Source of the DNA: Sandaracinaceae bacterium
Lineage (GTDB): Bacteria > Myxococcota_A > Polyangia > Polyangiales > Sandaracinaceae
NCBI GenBank assembly: GCA_020633195.1
Contig: JACKEC010000018.1
Coordinates: 248,001 to 312,000, forward strand
Length of the DNA: 64,000 bases
Direction: 5' to 3'
In this document: positions 1 to 8,358 of the stretch, in pieces
Numbering within the stretch: the stretch's first letter is position 1
Layout: each line of letters starts with the position of its first letter
Notes under the pieces: model-generated
What the model saw: only the letters and a program-made list of their open reading frames with translations
The model's database searches: none
What the model was told of the DNA's origin: nothing
Translations under genes and position numbers: made by a program

Positions 1-2
1 CG

Positions 3-338
3 CTACGCGGCGGGCGGGGTGGGCTCGTACTTGCGCGCGGCGAGCGCGGTGACGAGCGCGAGCGCCGCGAAACCGGCCGCGGGAGCGGGCGAGGTCAGGT
101 CCCACAGCGCGGCGGTGGCGCTGGCCCACACCAGCGACTCGGCCGCGAACCGGGCGGGGTCACGCAGTCGGCGCCGCGCTCGCGGGGCCACCAGCGCCCC
201 CCACCAGACCGCGGCGGCGAGCGGGAGGCCGACCGCGAGCAGGTACGATCCGAGGCCGGGCACGCGCGCGCTCCCCCACCACCCGAGCGCCGCGAGGGCG
301 CCGAGCTCGAGCAGGAATCGCACCCCGAGCGCCGCCAT
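3..338 (-). CDS. YrdB/DUF2568-like small membrane protein
   Basis: Encodes 111 residues. The ATG at 338-336 is chosen because the hydrophobic pattern starts immediately after it. The first segment (residues 6-22, FLLELGALAALGWWG) and three further hydrophobic stretches give a four-helix membrane protein, the pattern of the YrdB/DUF2568 family, whose function is unknown. The TAG stop lies at the very edge of the window. The protein ends in a short charged tail (ARKYEPTPPAA). The frame is open far upstream on this strand, but that is antisense to the AAA+ ATPase gene and is not coding. The gene is divergent from the ATPase with 135 bp between starts. Family assignment rests on the N-terminal pattern only. 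Confidence 0.75.
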   Translation of the reverse strand: MAALGVRFLLELGALAALGWWGSARVPGLGSYLLAVGLPLAAAVWWGALVAPRARRRLRDPARFAAESLVWASATAALWDLTSPAPAAGFAALALVTALAARKYEPTPPAA

Positions 339-473
339 CTTGATCACGTATCTGCCTCGCCGATGAACCCAGCATCCCGTGGATCGCGGTGCCGGTCCAG
401 CCGCCACGCCTCGGCGTTGGTGGGGCGACCCTTCCATTGGAAGCCGCGCGCGGGCATGTTCGTTCACGCTCCC

Positions 474-1766
474 ATGACGGAACGCGACAACCTCATCCGC
501 GACGGCCTCGAGCGACCTCCGCAGGCCATCGGCTACGCGCTGAACGAGCACATCGTTCGCGCCTTCCCCGGCAAGTACGTGATGCGGACGACGGATCTCT
601 CGTTCGACCTCGACACGTGGGTGGAGCGGACGAGCGCGAGCGTGATCACGCGCGACGTGCCCTTGCCCGAGTGGGACACGCGCTGGAGTGGGCCGGGGCA
701 AGGCGTCTTCCGGCGACTCGCGCAGGGACACCGCAGCGTGGCGTTGGAAGGGGTCACGTACGACGTGGTCGAGGTGGCCTGGGAGCGGGGCTTCTCGACC
801 CTGACCACGCAGTGGTGGATCGGCCCCGATCGGGAGCGGGTGGAGGGCTTCGCGGCCCACGTCGCCGAGGTGGCCAACGAGGTCGTCGACGAGGTGCTCG
901 TGTTCGCCAACGGGTGCTGGCAGCGCAGCCCGAAGCTCCGGGCCGCGATCCGCAAGACGACCTTCGACTCGCTCGTCTTGCCGGAGGGCATGGCGGACCA
1001 CATCCGGGAGGACTTCGCCAGCTTCCTCGGGGCCCGCGCCGAGTACGAGCGCTACGGGGTCCCGTGGAAGCGGGGCGCGCTCTTCCTGGGCCCGCCGGGC
1101 AATGGCAAGACCCATTGCGTCAAGGCGCTCCTCAACGCGCTCGACGTCCCCTGCCTCTACGTGCAGTCGTTCGAGTCGCCTCACGGGGGCAACGCGCAGC
1201 CCAACGTCGCCGAGGCGTTCGCCCGCGCGCGGCGGACGACGCCCTGCGCGCTCGTGCTCGAGGATCTCGACGCGCTCGTGACGCCGGCGACCCGCTCCTA
1301 CTTCCTGAACGAGCTCGACGGCTTCGCCGACAACGCGGGCATCCTCGCCATCGCCACGACCAACCACCCCGAGCGGCTCGACCCTGCCATCCTCGATCGG
1401 CCGAGCCGCTTCGATCGCAAGTACTCCTTCGAGCTGCCTGGCTCCGCCGAGCGCCTCGCCTACCTCACGCACTGGCGAGACCGGCTCGAAGGGGACACCG
1501 CGCTGGGGCAGGAGACCCTGGACCAGGTCGCCGAGACGACGGAGGGCTTCAGCTACGCCTACCTCAAGGAGCTCGTCTTCTCGTCTCTCGTCGGGTGGAT
1601 GTCGCACGGTCGCGCCCGCCCCCTCGACGACGTGATCGTCGAGCAGGTCGGCGAGCTGACCCGGCAGATGGCGAGCGCCGCGGCGGCCCACGAAGAGGCC
1701 CGGCCGGTCTACGTCGGCGACCGGATGCAGGAGGACTACGCGCACCTGTTCCGGCGGCGCGGCTGA
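474..1766 (+). CDS. AAA+ ATPase, BCS1-like classical AAA domain
   Basis: 430 residues from ATG 474; an upstream in-frame ATG at 363 would add 37 low-complexity residues and is disfavoured. The N-terminal ~190 residues have no family I recognise. The AAA domain follows: Walker A GPPGNGKT at residues 206-213, Walker B ALVLEDLDAL around 259-268, then a sensor/arginine-finger stretch (TTNHPERLDPAILDRPSRFDRKY, split here as TTNHPERLDPAIL and DRPSRFDRKY) typical of classical AAA proteins such as BCS1. There are no membrane segments, so a cytoplasmic remodelling ATPase is likely. The substrate is unknown; no neighbour suggests one. It stands alone, followed by 550 bp of non-coding repeat DNA. Confidence 0.85.
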   Translation: MTERDNLIRDGLERPPQAIGYALNEHIVRAFPGKYVMRTTDLSFDLDTWVERTSASVITRDVPLPEWDTRWSGPGQGVFRRLAQGHRSVALEGVTYDVVEVAWERGFSTLTTQWWIGPDRERVEGFAAHVAEVANEVVDEVLVFANGCWQRSPKLRAAIRKTTFDSLVLPEGMADHIREDFASFLGARAEYERYGVPWKRGALFLGPPGNGKTHCVKALLNALDVPCLYVQSFESPHGGNAQPNVAEAFARARRTTPCALVLEDLDALVTPATRSYFLNELDGFADNAGILAIATTNHPERLDPAILDRPSRFDRKYSFELPGSAERLAYLTHWRDRLEGDTALGQETLDQVAETTEGFSYAYLKELVFSSLVGWMSHGRARPLDDVIVEQVGELTRQMASAAAAHEEARPVYVGDRMQEDYAHLFRRRG

Positions 1767-2315
1767 CGGGGTGGGCAAGCGAATGGCTGCTGAGCGGTGA
1801 TCGGCTTCGACTCCGCGAGCTGCCGTTCTCTCGCGCGCTGCGCGCGAGAGAGTGCGGGACTCCGTGACCTTGGGAAGAATGGCGGTCTCAGCCCCCCGAG
1901 CGCCATGCCACCCGCGACGCGCTCGCCCGCGACGCGACGCGCGGACTCCGGACCCGACCACCCCACGGAGCGAGGCCAGGCACCTTGGGAAGAATGGCGG
2001 TCTCGAGCTCCTCGCCCTGCGTCGAGGCGCGCGCTACGGCGACGAGGGTGGCGAGGAGGAGCGCCCCTTGCTGACCGGGCCGCCGGCCACGTGCGTGCCC
2101 GTACGCGAGTTCTGCCGCGTCGCCACACTCACCCTGGTCCCCTCGCCGGCACCTACGGTCGCCGTCGCACGCCAGGCCTCCGTCACCAGAGCTGCGCGCC
2201 TACGATCGATCGAGGCGCTTCGCCCCGTCGGCGCGCAGAGCGGGCTCGCTGCCGCGCTCCGCGCGGCCACGGCCTCCATGCGACTCGAACGGTGAGGTGG
2301 GGGCGGGACGGAGAC
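1767..2315. repeat. Decayed solo copy of the dispersed terminal repeat
   Basis: This 549-bp gap has no convincing gene. From 1809 (gactccgcgagctg, then a ctctcgcgcgctgcgcgcgagag hairpin) to 2277 (ccacggcctcc) it follows, with much divergence, the outer and inner edges of the ~280-bp terminal repeat seen intact at 19748-20026. The shared inner edge continues as atgcgactcgaacggtg just after 2277. The body is longer than in the intact copy because a segment is duplicated: accttgggaagaatggcgg occurs at 1867 and again at 1982. No four-helix gene or opposite end follows; coding sequence of the next gene begins at 2316. Confidence 0.7.
1867..2004. repeat. 23-bp direct repeats inside the decayed terminal repeat
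   Basis: The same 23 bases beginning accttgggaagaatggcggt are found at 1867-1889 and 1982-2004, 115 bp apart. They are the only long exact direct repeats in this gap and probably record an internal duplication of the solo element. Confidence 0.75.
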
Positions 2316-3050
2316 TCAGTCGCCGACGGCTTTGCCGAACGTCAGCGTCGGCTTGTCGCGGGGCGCTCGGTCCGAGGCGTCGAAGACGGTGATCCGCGAG
2401 CTGCCGATCTGGATCACGTCGTCGACCTCGAGCGCCCGCAGGCCCTTCACGGGCTCGCCGTTGACGAGCGTCCCGTTGCTGGAGTCGAGGTCCTCGATCG
2501 TGGCGGCGCCGCCGGTGCCCACGATCTCGGCGTGCTCCCGCGAGGCGTCGGCGTCGTCGAGGAGGACGTCGCAGGCGCCGCCGCGGCCGATGCGGAGCAC
2601 GCCGTCGACGGGGATGGGGATCCGCGCGCTGCCGAGGTCGAGGCCGATGCGCTTGGCCTTGATCCCGCCGCGCGTCTTCATCAGCTCGTCGACGACCCCG
2701 ACGAGCTTGGTGCGCGCCTCCGCTTTGGTGAGCGCGCCGTCGGCGCCGACGCGCCCGGCGACCTCGCGGAGCTGGTCGGGATCGCCGGTCACGAGGACCA
2801 GGCCGACGTGCTTGAGGCGATCGTTGGCGGAGAGGAGCTCGGCGAAGCGCGCGCCGCTCATCACGGGCATGTTGATGTCGAGCACGACGACGTCGACCCG
2901 CTCGCGGACGATGACGGCGCTCGCCCCGACCGGCGTCGAGCGCTCGTGGACGCGGTAGCCGCCGTCCTCGAGCATGCGCACGAGGGAGGCGCGGACGATC
3001 TGACTGTCGTCGATCACCAGCACCGTTCCCCGAGGGGATCCCCCGCCCAT
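2316..3050 (-). CDS. Response regulator receiver domain fused to FHA domain
   Basis: 244 residues. Residues 8-125 form a CheY-like receiver domain: acidic pair DD at 14-15, phospho-acceptor Asp58 in VVVLDINMP, and a Lys in ALTKAE near residue 108. Residues ~145-235 form a forkhead-associated domain with the core pattern RIGRG...SREH...SSNGT, which binds phosphothreonine. There is no DNA-binding output domain, so the protein probably links a two-component signal to Ser/Thr-kinase signalling by recruiting a phosphorylated partner (inference). No sensor kinase is adjacent. ATG at 3050 was chosen because it directly precedes the first beta strand. Confidence 0.9.
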   Translation of the reverse strand: MGGGSPRGTVLVIDDSQIVRASLVRMLEDGGYRVHERSTPVGASAVIVRERVDVVVLDINMPVMSGARFAELLSANDRLKHVGLVLVTGDPDQLREVAGRVGADGALTKAEARTKLVGVVDELMKTRGGIKAKRIGLDLGSARIPIPVDGVLRIGRGGACDVLLDDADASREHAEIVGTGGAATIEDLDSSNGTLVNGEPVKGLRALEVDDVIQIGSSRITVFDASDRAPRDKPTLTFGKAVGD

Positions 3051-3120
3051 GTGCTGAGGATGCCCCAGGCGCGGCGGAGGGGAAAGCCCTGCCCGGTTAC
3101 GCAGGTGAGCCCGCGCCGCG

Positions 3121-4032
3121 TCAGGCGTTCGGGCCGAAGCTGGTGATCAGGTAGCCGCCCGAGCGCTCGTCGCGCGACAGCTCGAGCAGCCCGCGCTTCT
3201 GCGCGTCCTCGAGGAGCTCGCTGAAGGTGCGGTAGCCGTGGAACCGCTCCGAGAAGTTGGGGCGCTTGCGCTTGAGGGTCTGTTTGACCATCGAGCCCCA
3301 GAGGTGCGCGTCCCGGTCGCTGAAGAGCGCCTCCACGACGTCGAGCACGTGGTCGAGCCCCTGCTGCCGGCGCTCCTCGAGGTCCTCGCCGTTGGGCGCC
3401 GCGGACTCTGGATCGACCGCCTCGGGCGGCGGCGCGGGCGACTCCGCGGCCGCCGCGGCGGCGGGCGCGTCCCCGGGGCTCGCCCCGGCGGCGGGCTTGG
3501 GGGCCGGCGGGCGCTTGCGCGGCTTGTTCTTGTCGCGCTCGGCGTTGCGGCGCTTCCGCTCGAGGTCGTCGTAGTAGATGAACTCGTCGCAGTTCTCGAT
3601 GAGCAGATCGCTGCTCGAGTTCTTCACGCCGAGCCCGATCACGATCTTGTCGTTCTCGCGCAGCTTGCTGACGAGCGGGGAGAAGTCGCTGTCGCCGCTG
3701 ATGATCACGAAGTACTCGATGTGCGGCTTCGTGTAGCAGAGGTCGAGCGCGTCCACGACGAGCCGGATGTCCGCCGAGTTCTTCCCCGAGTAGGAGACGT
3801 GCGGGATCTCGATCATCTCGAACGCGGCCTCGTGCATCGAGCGCTTGGCGTTCTTGAAGCGGCTCCAGTCGGCGTAAGCCTTCTTGACGACGATCTTGCC
3901 CTTGTCGAGCAGGCGCTCGATCACCATCTCGATGTCGAGATCCTTGAAGTTGGCGTCGCGAACGCCGATGGCGACGTTCTCGAAGTCACAGAAGATCGCC
4001 ATGTTCGGCGCGGACGCGGGTAGTTCGGGCAC
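3121..4032 (-). CDS. NYN-domain putative ribonuclease with C-terminal LOTUS/OST-HTH domain
   Basis: 303 residues. Residues ~10-155 are a NYN (PIN-like, LabA/DUF88) domain: IFCDFENVAIG supplies the first acidic residue, SADIRLVVDALDL the second, and VIISGDSDFSPLVSKLR the third acidic cluster of the metal-dependent nuclease site. A Lys/Pro/Ala-rich linker (~165-225) leads to residues ~228-303, a winged-helix fold of the OST-HTH/LOTUS type (LWGSMVKQTLKRKRPNFSERFHGYRTFSELLEDA), which binds RNA in other families. The likely role is RNA cleavage with RNA-guided or structure-guided specificity; the target is unknown. An in-frame ATG at residue 11 is an alternative start. Confidence 0.88.
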   Translation of the reverse strand: MPELPASAPNMAIFCDFENVAIGVRDANFKDLDIEMVIERLLDKGKIVVKKAYADWSRFKNAKRSMHEAAFEMIEIPHVSYSGKNSADIRLVVDALDLCYTKPHIEYFVIISGDSDFSPLVSKLRENDKIVIGLGVKNSSSDLLIENCDEFIYYDDLERKRRNAERDKNKPRKRPPAPKPAAGASPGDAPAAAAAAESPAPPPEAVDPESAAPNGEDLEERRQQGLDHVLDVVEALFSDRDAHLWGSMVKQTLKRKRPNFSERFHGYRTFSELLEDAQKRGLLELSRDERSGGYLITSFGPNA

Positions 4033-4074
4033 GACCGAGGGCCTTACGCCCGCGAGCGAGCCGCGTCAACGGAT

Positions 4075-4887
4075 TCAGAGGCCGAGGAGCTGCATGATCT
4101 CGGCGGGCGTGACCTCGGCCTCGCACGGCAACCAGGTCGCGGCGTGCGGAATTGCCTCGATCAGCCGGGCGCGGCGCTCCGCGGTCATCCGCCACACGAT
4201 GACGCGCATGTCGAGCGCGTCCGTGGTCAGCGCGGCGATCGCCCGATCCAGCTTGACCGACGGGTCCTCCGCGTCGAGCACCACCGCGCTGGCCTTCGAC
4301 TCCGAGCGCTTGAGCGCCCCGTTCAGCACCGCCATCGAGGACGCCGAGACCACGTCGACGTTGCCCGGCGCCTTCTGCAGCGCGAGGTGCTGGAGCTCGA
4401 GCGAGTTCGAGATGATCACCCAGACGGTCGTCCCGGGCTCGGCGTCCGGATCGACGGTGCGGATGCCCCACGCCGGGGTCACCCGGGAGTGGATCGCGCC
4501 GCTGACGAGGTCGTCGTAGGCCTCGGCGGCCCGCGGGTTGGCCGGCGGCGGCACCGTCGCGGCCATCGAGTCGGTGAGGACGAGCTCGGGATCCACGTCC
4601 TTGTCCGGCGTCTTCTTCATTCGGGTTCCGCTCTGGTCGACGGCGGCGAGCCGCTCGCGCAGCGTCTCGATGACGTGCGTGGCGGACGCGGGGTGAAGCG
4701 TCCCGATCAGGGCGCGCTGCAGCGGTCCGTCCAGGAACCGGACGAGCTCCTCGCGGGTGTCGGGCGGCGAATCCAGGCCCGCCACCTGCAGCGCTTCCCC
4801 GAGCACGGCGGTCGCACCCGCGTCCTCCAAGGTCGCGCAGAGCATCTCGGAGGGGCTCAAACCGGTGATGTCGGTGGACTCGGTCAC
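4075..4887 (-). CDS. Hypothetical protein with receiver-like C-terminal region
   Basis: About 270 residues from GTG 4887. This start is preferred because longer versions would run into the start of the divergent methyltransferase at 4938. I do not recognise the family. The N-terminal third is helical and lacks membrane segments. The C-terminal half (VWVIISNSLELQHLALQKA... ASAVVLDAEDPSVKLDRAIAALT) alternates hydrophobic strands and helices like a CheY-type receiver and has an Asp where the phospho-acceptor strand would end, so it may be a degenerate receiver domain. It ends 43 bp upstream of the NYN-LOTUS gene on the same strand, so the two may be co-transcribed. Confidence 0.7.
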   Translation of the reverse strand: MTESTDITGLSPSEMLCATLEDAGATAVLGEALQVAGLDSPPDTREELVRFLDGPLQRALIGTLHPASATHVIETLRERLAAVDQSGTRMKKTPDKDVDPELVLTDSMAATVPPPANPRAAEAYDDLVSGAIHSRVTPAWGIRTVDPDAEPGTTVWVIISNSLELQHLALQKAPGNVDVVSASSMAVLNGALKRSESKASAVVLDAEDPSVKLDRAIAALTTDALDMRVIVWRMTAERRARLIEAIPHAATWLPCEAEVTPAEIMQLLGL

Positions 4888-4937
4888 GCGTGGCGACGAG
4901 GATACCCGCTCGCAGCCTCCGTCTCCAAGATGGGAAC

Positions 4938-6023
4938 ATGACCGCCCCCCTCGACCTCTTCGCCGCATGCGCCCCTGGCCTCGAGCCGCTCCTCTCGACG
5001 GAGCTGCGCGAGCTCGGGGCGCTCGAGCCCGAGGCGATCGACGGGGGGGTGCGCTTCCGCGGTCACCGCCGGGTGATCTTCCGCGTCAACTTGATGAGCG
5101 GGCTCGCCACCCACGTGCTCGCGCGGGTCGGCCGGTTCACCGCCCTCGCCTACGACGGGCTCGAGCAGGCGCTCGTCGAGCTGCCGTGGGAGGACTGGCT
5201 CGCGCCGGGCGTCCCCCGGACGTTCCGCGTCACCGCGCGCAAGAGCAAGCTCGGCCACTCGGGCGCGATCGCCGAGCGCGCCGCGCGCGCGCTGTCGGCG
5301 CGGCTCTGCGACGCCCCGGGCGAGTCGGAGGACCCGGTCCCCATCGCGATCCGCATCTTCCGCGACCGCGTCCACGTGTCCGTCGACACGTCGGGGGCGC
5401 CCCTGCACCGACGCGGCTACCGGACGACCTCGGGCCCGGCGCCCCTGCGCGAGGACCTCGCGCGCGCGCTCGTCATCGCGAGCGGGTGGGACCGGACGAC
5501 GCCGCTGGTGGATCCGCTCTGCGGCGTCGGCACGATCCCGATCGAGGCGGCGCTCCTCGCGCAGCGGCGACCGGCCGGCGGGGGGCGACGCTTCGCCTTC
5601 GAGCAGACCCGCTGGTTCGACGCCGCGACCTGGGACGACGTGCGCGCGAAGGCCGCGGCGGGCGCTCGCGACGCGCCGACGATCCTCGGGCGGGACCGCG
5701 ACGCGCAGGCCATCGAGGCGAGCCTCGCGAACGCCGCGCGCGCGGGCGTCGACGTCCGGTTCGAGCAGGCCCCGCTCTCGACCCCGTTCGGGATCGACGC
5801 GCCGCGCGGGGCGGTCGTCACGCACCCGCCCTTCGGCAAGCGCATGGGCGAGGGCGAGGATCTGACGCCGCTCTACCGGGCGATCCGGGCGGCGGTGCCG
5901 GCCGGCTGGGCGCTCGCGGTGATGAGCGAGGATCGGCGCCTCGGGATGAAGGCCGGGGACCAGCTCAAGACCGCGTTCCTCACCGACGCGGGGGGTCTGA
6001 AGGTCCGCGCGCTGGTGGGTTGA
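4938..6023 (+). CDS. THUMP-domain rRNA guanine-N2 methyltransferase, RlmL/YpsC type
   Basis: 361 residues. The N-terminal ~165 residues match the ferredoxin-like plus THUMP region of RlmL-type enzymes (LFAACAPGLEPLLSTELREL; FRVTARKSKLGHSGAIAERAAR; VSVDTSGAPLHRRGYR). The C-terminal Rossmann methyltransferase has the SAM motif DPLCGVGTIPIEAALLA, and the catalytic NPPYG motif appears as HPPFG (THPPFGKRMG), a substitution of the usual Asn worth noting. The family methylates a guanine of 23S rRNA with SAM. It corresponds to the N-terminal half of E. coli RlmL only; no RlmK half follows. ATG 4938 gives a 50-bp divergent spacer from the gene at 4887. Confidence 0.88.
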   Translation: MTAPLDLFAACAPGLEPLLSTELRELGALEPEAIDGGVRFRGHRRVIFRVNLMSGLATHVLARVGRFTALAYDGLEQALVELPWEDWLAPGVPRTFRVTARKSKLGHSGAIAERAARALSARLCDAPGESEDPVPIAIRIFRDRVHVSVDTSGAPLHRRGYRTTSGPAPLREDLARALVIASGWDRTTPLVDPLCGVGTIPIEAALLAQRRPAGGGRRFAFEQTRWFDAATWDDVRAKAAAGARDAPTILGRDRDAQAIEASLANAARAGVDVRFEQAPLSTPFGIDAPRGAVVTHPPFGKRMGEGEDLTPLYRAIRAAVPAGWALAVMSEDRRLGMKAGDQLKTAFLTDAGGLKVRALVG

Positions 6024-6062
6024 GGGTGGTCCCGACCCCGATTTCGTGGAACACCACCCGCC

Positions 6063-7553
6063 GTGAACGACAACACGTCCTGGGATTCGTTGGTCGACCA
6101 CGTCGCGCGCATCGAGACGCTGCGCGGGGTGATGGGGACCTTGGGGTGGGACGAACAAGTGATGATGCCGCCGAAGGCGCAGCCGCTGCGGGGGGCGCAA
6201 CGCGCCTTGCTGTCGCGCCTCGGACACGAGTGGTTGATCGACGAGCGCATCGGGGGGTGGCTCGCGGATCTCGAGGGCTCGGACGATCCCGTCCGGCGGG
6301 CCTGCCACCGCAACCTCGGCCGGACCTACCGGCGCGAGCAGAGGATCCCCGCCGAGCTCGTCGACCAGCTCGCCCGCGCGCGCAGCGAAGGCTTCGCGGC
6401 CTGGATCGACGCCAAGAAGCACTCCGACTTCGCCCGCTTCGCGCCGAACCTGGAGCGGCTGCTCGAGCTGAGCCGCCGCCGCGCGGCCGCGATCGATCCG
6501 GATCGGCACCCCTACGAGGTGCTGCTCGAGGAGTTCGATCCGGGGACGTCGGTCGCGAGCCTCCGCGAGATGTTCGCGCGCCTCCGCGACGGCCTGACGC
6601 CGCTCCTGATGGCGATCGCGGACCGGCCGCAGCTCCCCGAGCTCGGCGCCACGTTCGACCCCGACCGGCAGCAGGCGCTCCACCGTGAGGTCGCCGCCGC
6701 GCTCGGCTACGACTTCGACGGGGGCCGCCTCGATCACGCCGAGCACCCGTTCACGACCGGGCTCGGCGCGGGCGACGTCCGCATCACGACGCACATCACC
6801 GCCGACGATCTCCTGAGCGGGCTCGGCGCCACGATCCACGAGGCGGGCCACGCGCTCTACGAGCAGGGGCTCCCGCACGAGCACGCGGGGACGACCGTGT
6901 CGTACGCCGCGAGCTACGGCCTGCACGAGTCGCAGTCGCGCTTCTGGGAGAACTTCATCGGCCGCTCCCGGCCGTTCTGCAACTGGCTCGCGGGCCGCCT
7001 GGAGGAGCACTTCCCGGAGGCCGGCGTCGACGCCGAGCGCCTCTTCCGCGCGAGCAACCGCGTCGAGCGCGGGCTGATCCGCGTGCAGGCGGACGAGGTG
7101 ACCTACAACCTCCACGTCATCGTGCGCTTCGAGCTCGAGCTCGCGATGTTCGAGGGCACCCTCGCCGTGAAGGACCTCCCCGAGGCCTGGAACGCCCGCT
7201 ACGCCGAGTACCTCGGGGTCCGCCCCGAGAGCGACGCGCGCGGGGTGCTGCAGGACGTGCACTGGTCGGGCGCCGCGTTCGGGTACTTCCCGAGCTACAC
7301 GCTCGGCAACCTCTACGCGTCGAGCCTCGGCGCGACGCTGGAGCGCGAGCTGCCCGACCTCTGGACCCGCGTGGAGGCCGGCGACTTCGCGCCGATCCTC
7401 GCGTTCCTGCGCGACCGGATCCACAGCCGCGGGCACCTCGACGAGGCCCCCGAGATCATCCACGCCGCGGTGGGCGACCGCGACCACGTCGAGGACCTCG
7501 TGAGCTACCTCTGGGCGCGCCACGGCGCCCTCTACGGGGCCGAACGGGGGTAG
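6063..7553 (+). CDS. M32 family metallocarboxypeptidase (carboxypeptidase Taq type)
   Basis: 496 residues from GTG 6063, the normal length for M32. Zinc motif HEAGH at residues 259-263. The family signatures LHESQSRFWEN (HESQS motif) and IRVQADEVTYNLHV (third motif) are intact. N-terminal WDSLVDHVARIETLRGVMGTLGWDEQVMMP is also family-typical. There is no signal peptide, so it is a cytoplasmic zinc enzyme removing C-terminal residues from peptides, probably in peptide turnover. It lies 39 bp downstream of the methyltransferase and 10 bp upstream of the next gene, so all three may be one transcript. Confidence 0.93.
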   Translation: MNDNTSWDSLVDHVARIETLRGVMGTLGWDEQVMMPPKAQPLRGAQRALLSRLGHEWLIDERIGGWLADLEGSDDPVRRACHRNLGRTYRREQRIPAELVDQLARARSEGFAAWIDAKKHSDFARFAPNLERLLELSRRRAAAIDPDRHPYEVLLEEFDPGTSVASLREMFARLRDGLTPLLMAIADRPQLPELGATFDPDRQQALHREVAAALGYDFDGGRLDHAEHPFTTGLGAGDVRITTHITADDLLSGLGATIHEAGHALYEQGLPHEHAGTTVSYAASYGLHESQSRFWENFIGRSRPFCNWLAGRLEEHFPEAGVDAERLFRASNRVERGLIRVQADEVTYNLHVIVRFELELAMFEGTLAVKDLPEAWNARYAEYLGVRPESDARGVLQDVHWSGAAFGYFPSYTLGNLYASSLGATLERELPDLWTRVEAGDFAPILAFLRDRIHSRGHLDEAPEIIHAAVGDRDHVEDLVSYLWARHGALYGAERG

Positions 7554-7563
7554 GATCTCGCTC

Positions 7564-8355
7564 ATGCGCTCTCGACCGGCTCTCGCGCTCGCCTGCGGCT
7601 CGGCCCTCGTCGCCCTGCTCGTCGTCATCGCCCTGCCGCGCACGCGCGCCCAGGACGGAGACGAGGCGCCCGCGCAGAGCTGGCGCGAGCGCGCGGCGAC
7701 GGAGGAGATCCTCTGCAACGAGCAAGACCCGTTGCCCTACCTGATCCGCGACAGCTGGACGACGCGGGTCTACATGGACCGCGACGAGATGCGGGAGCGC
7801 CGGCAGGTGGCGCAGCAGGCGGTCCGCTTCCGCACCGAGAACTACGGCTTCTTCACCGGCTTCGGCCTCCCGGAGTGGAACGCGCACACGCCGATGGAGA
7901 ACTCGGAGGGGCTCCGCCTCTTCGATCGGCCCATCCGCCTCAACCAGCGCATCATCGCGGCGGCCCGCTGCGCCGAGCAGGAGATCGCCCGCACCTGCGG
8001 CGGCGACGACTACCAGCCCCGCCGCCTCAGCGGGATCCGGGACCGGAACACCTACCACAACGGCGAGGTCAGCAATCACGTCTACGGGATCGCGATCGAC
8101 CTCGACCCGCAGCAGAACACCTGCTGCAACTGCGTGAAGGAGTGGCGCCTCCACCCGCTCTGTCAGGCGACCCCGCAGACGATCTTCGAGCGCATGGTCA
8201 TGCCCGAGTGCTGGGTGCGCGGCTTCGAGAAGTACGGCTTCTACTGGCTCGGCCACGACCGGCTCATGGACACGATGCACTTCGAGTTCCTCGGCGACCC
8301 CGAGCACGTGCTGATCAGCGACGGCCCGCCGCCGCACATGAGCCGCCAGCCGTAG
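7564..8355 (+). CDS. Secreted M15-like D-Ala-D-Ala carboxypeptidase/endopeptidase
   Basis: 263 residues. Residues 1-29 are a signal peptide (hydrophobic ALALACGSALVALLVVIAL, cleavage likely after RAQ). The zinc-site pattern of the M15/VanY fold is visible: SNHVYGIAIDLDP (His172, Asp179) and MDTMHFEFLG (catalytic Glu region and His239). Several Cys pairs (CCNC, LCQA, ECW) suggest disulfides in the periplasm. The family cleaves peptidoglycan stem peptides at D-Ala bonds; the exact bond here is inferred. It sits 10 bp after the M32 gene. Confidence 0.82.
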   Translation: MRSRPALALACGSALVALLVVIALPRTRAQDGDEAPAQSWRERAATEEILCNEQDPLPYLIRDSWTTRVYMDRDEMRERRQVAQQAVRFRTENYGFFTGFGLPEWNAHTPMENSEGLRLFDRPIRLNQRIIAAARCAEQEIARTCGGDDYQPRRLSGIRDRNTYHNGEVSNHVYGIAIDLDPQQNTCCNCVKEWRLHPLCQATPQTIFERMVMPECWVRGFEKYGFYWLGHDRLMDTMHFEFLGDPEHVLISDGPPPHMSRQP

Positions 8356-8358
8356 GCC

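Noticed and set aside
4938..6023. Naming the THUMP methyltransferase rlmL
   Set aside because: The E. coli protein is a fusion of two methyltransferases, and only the first half is present here; the HPPFG substitution also calls for caution.
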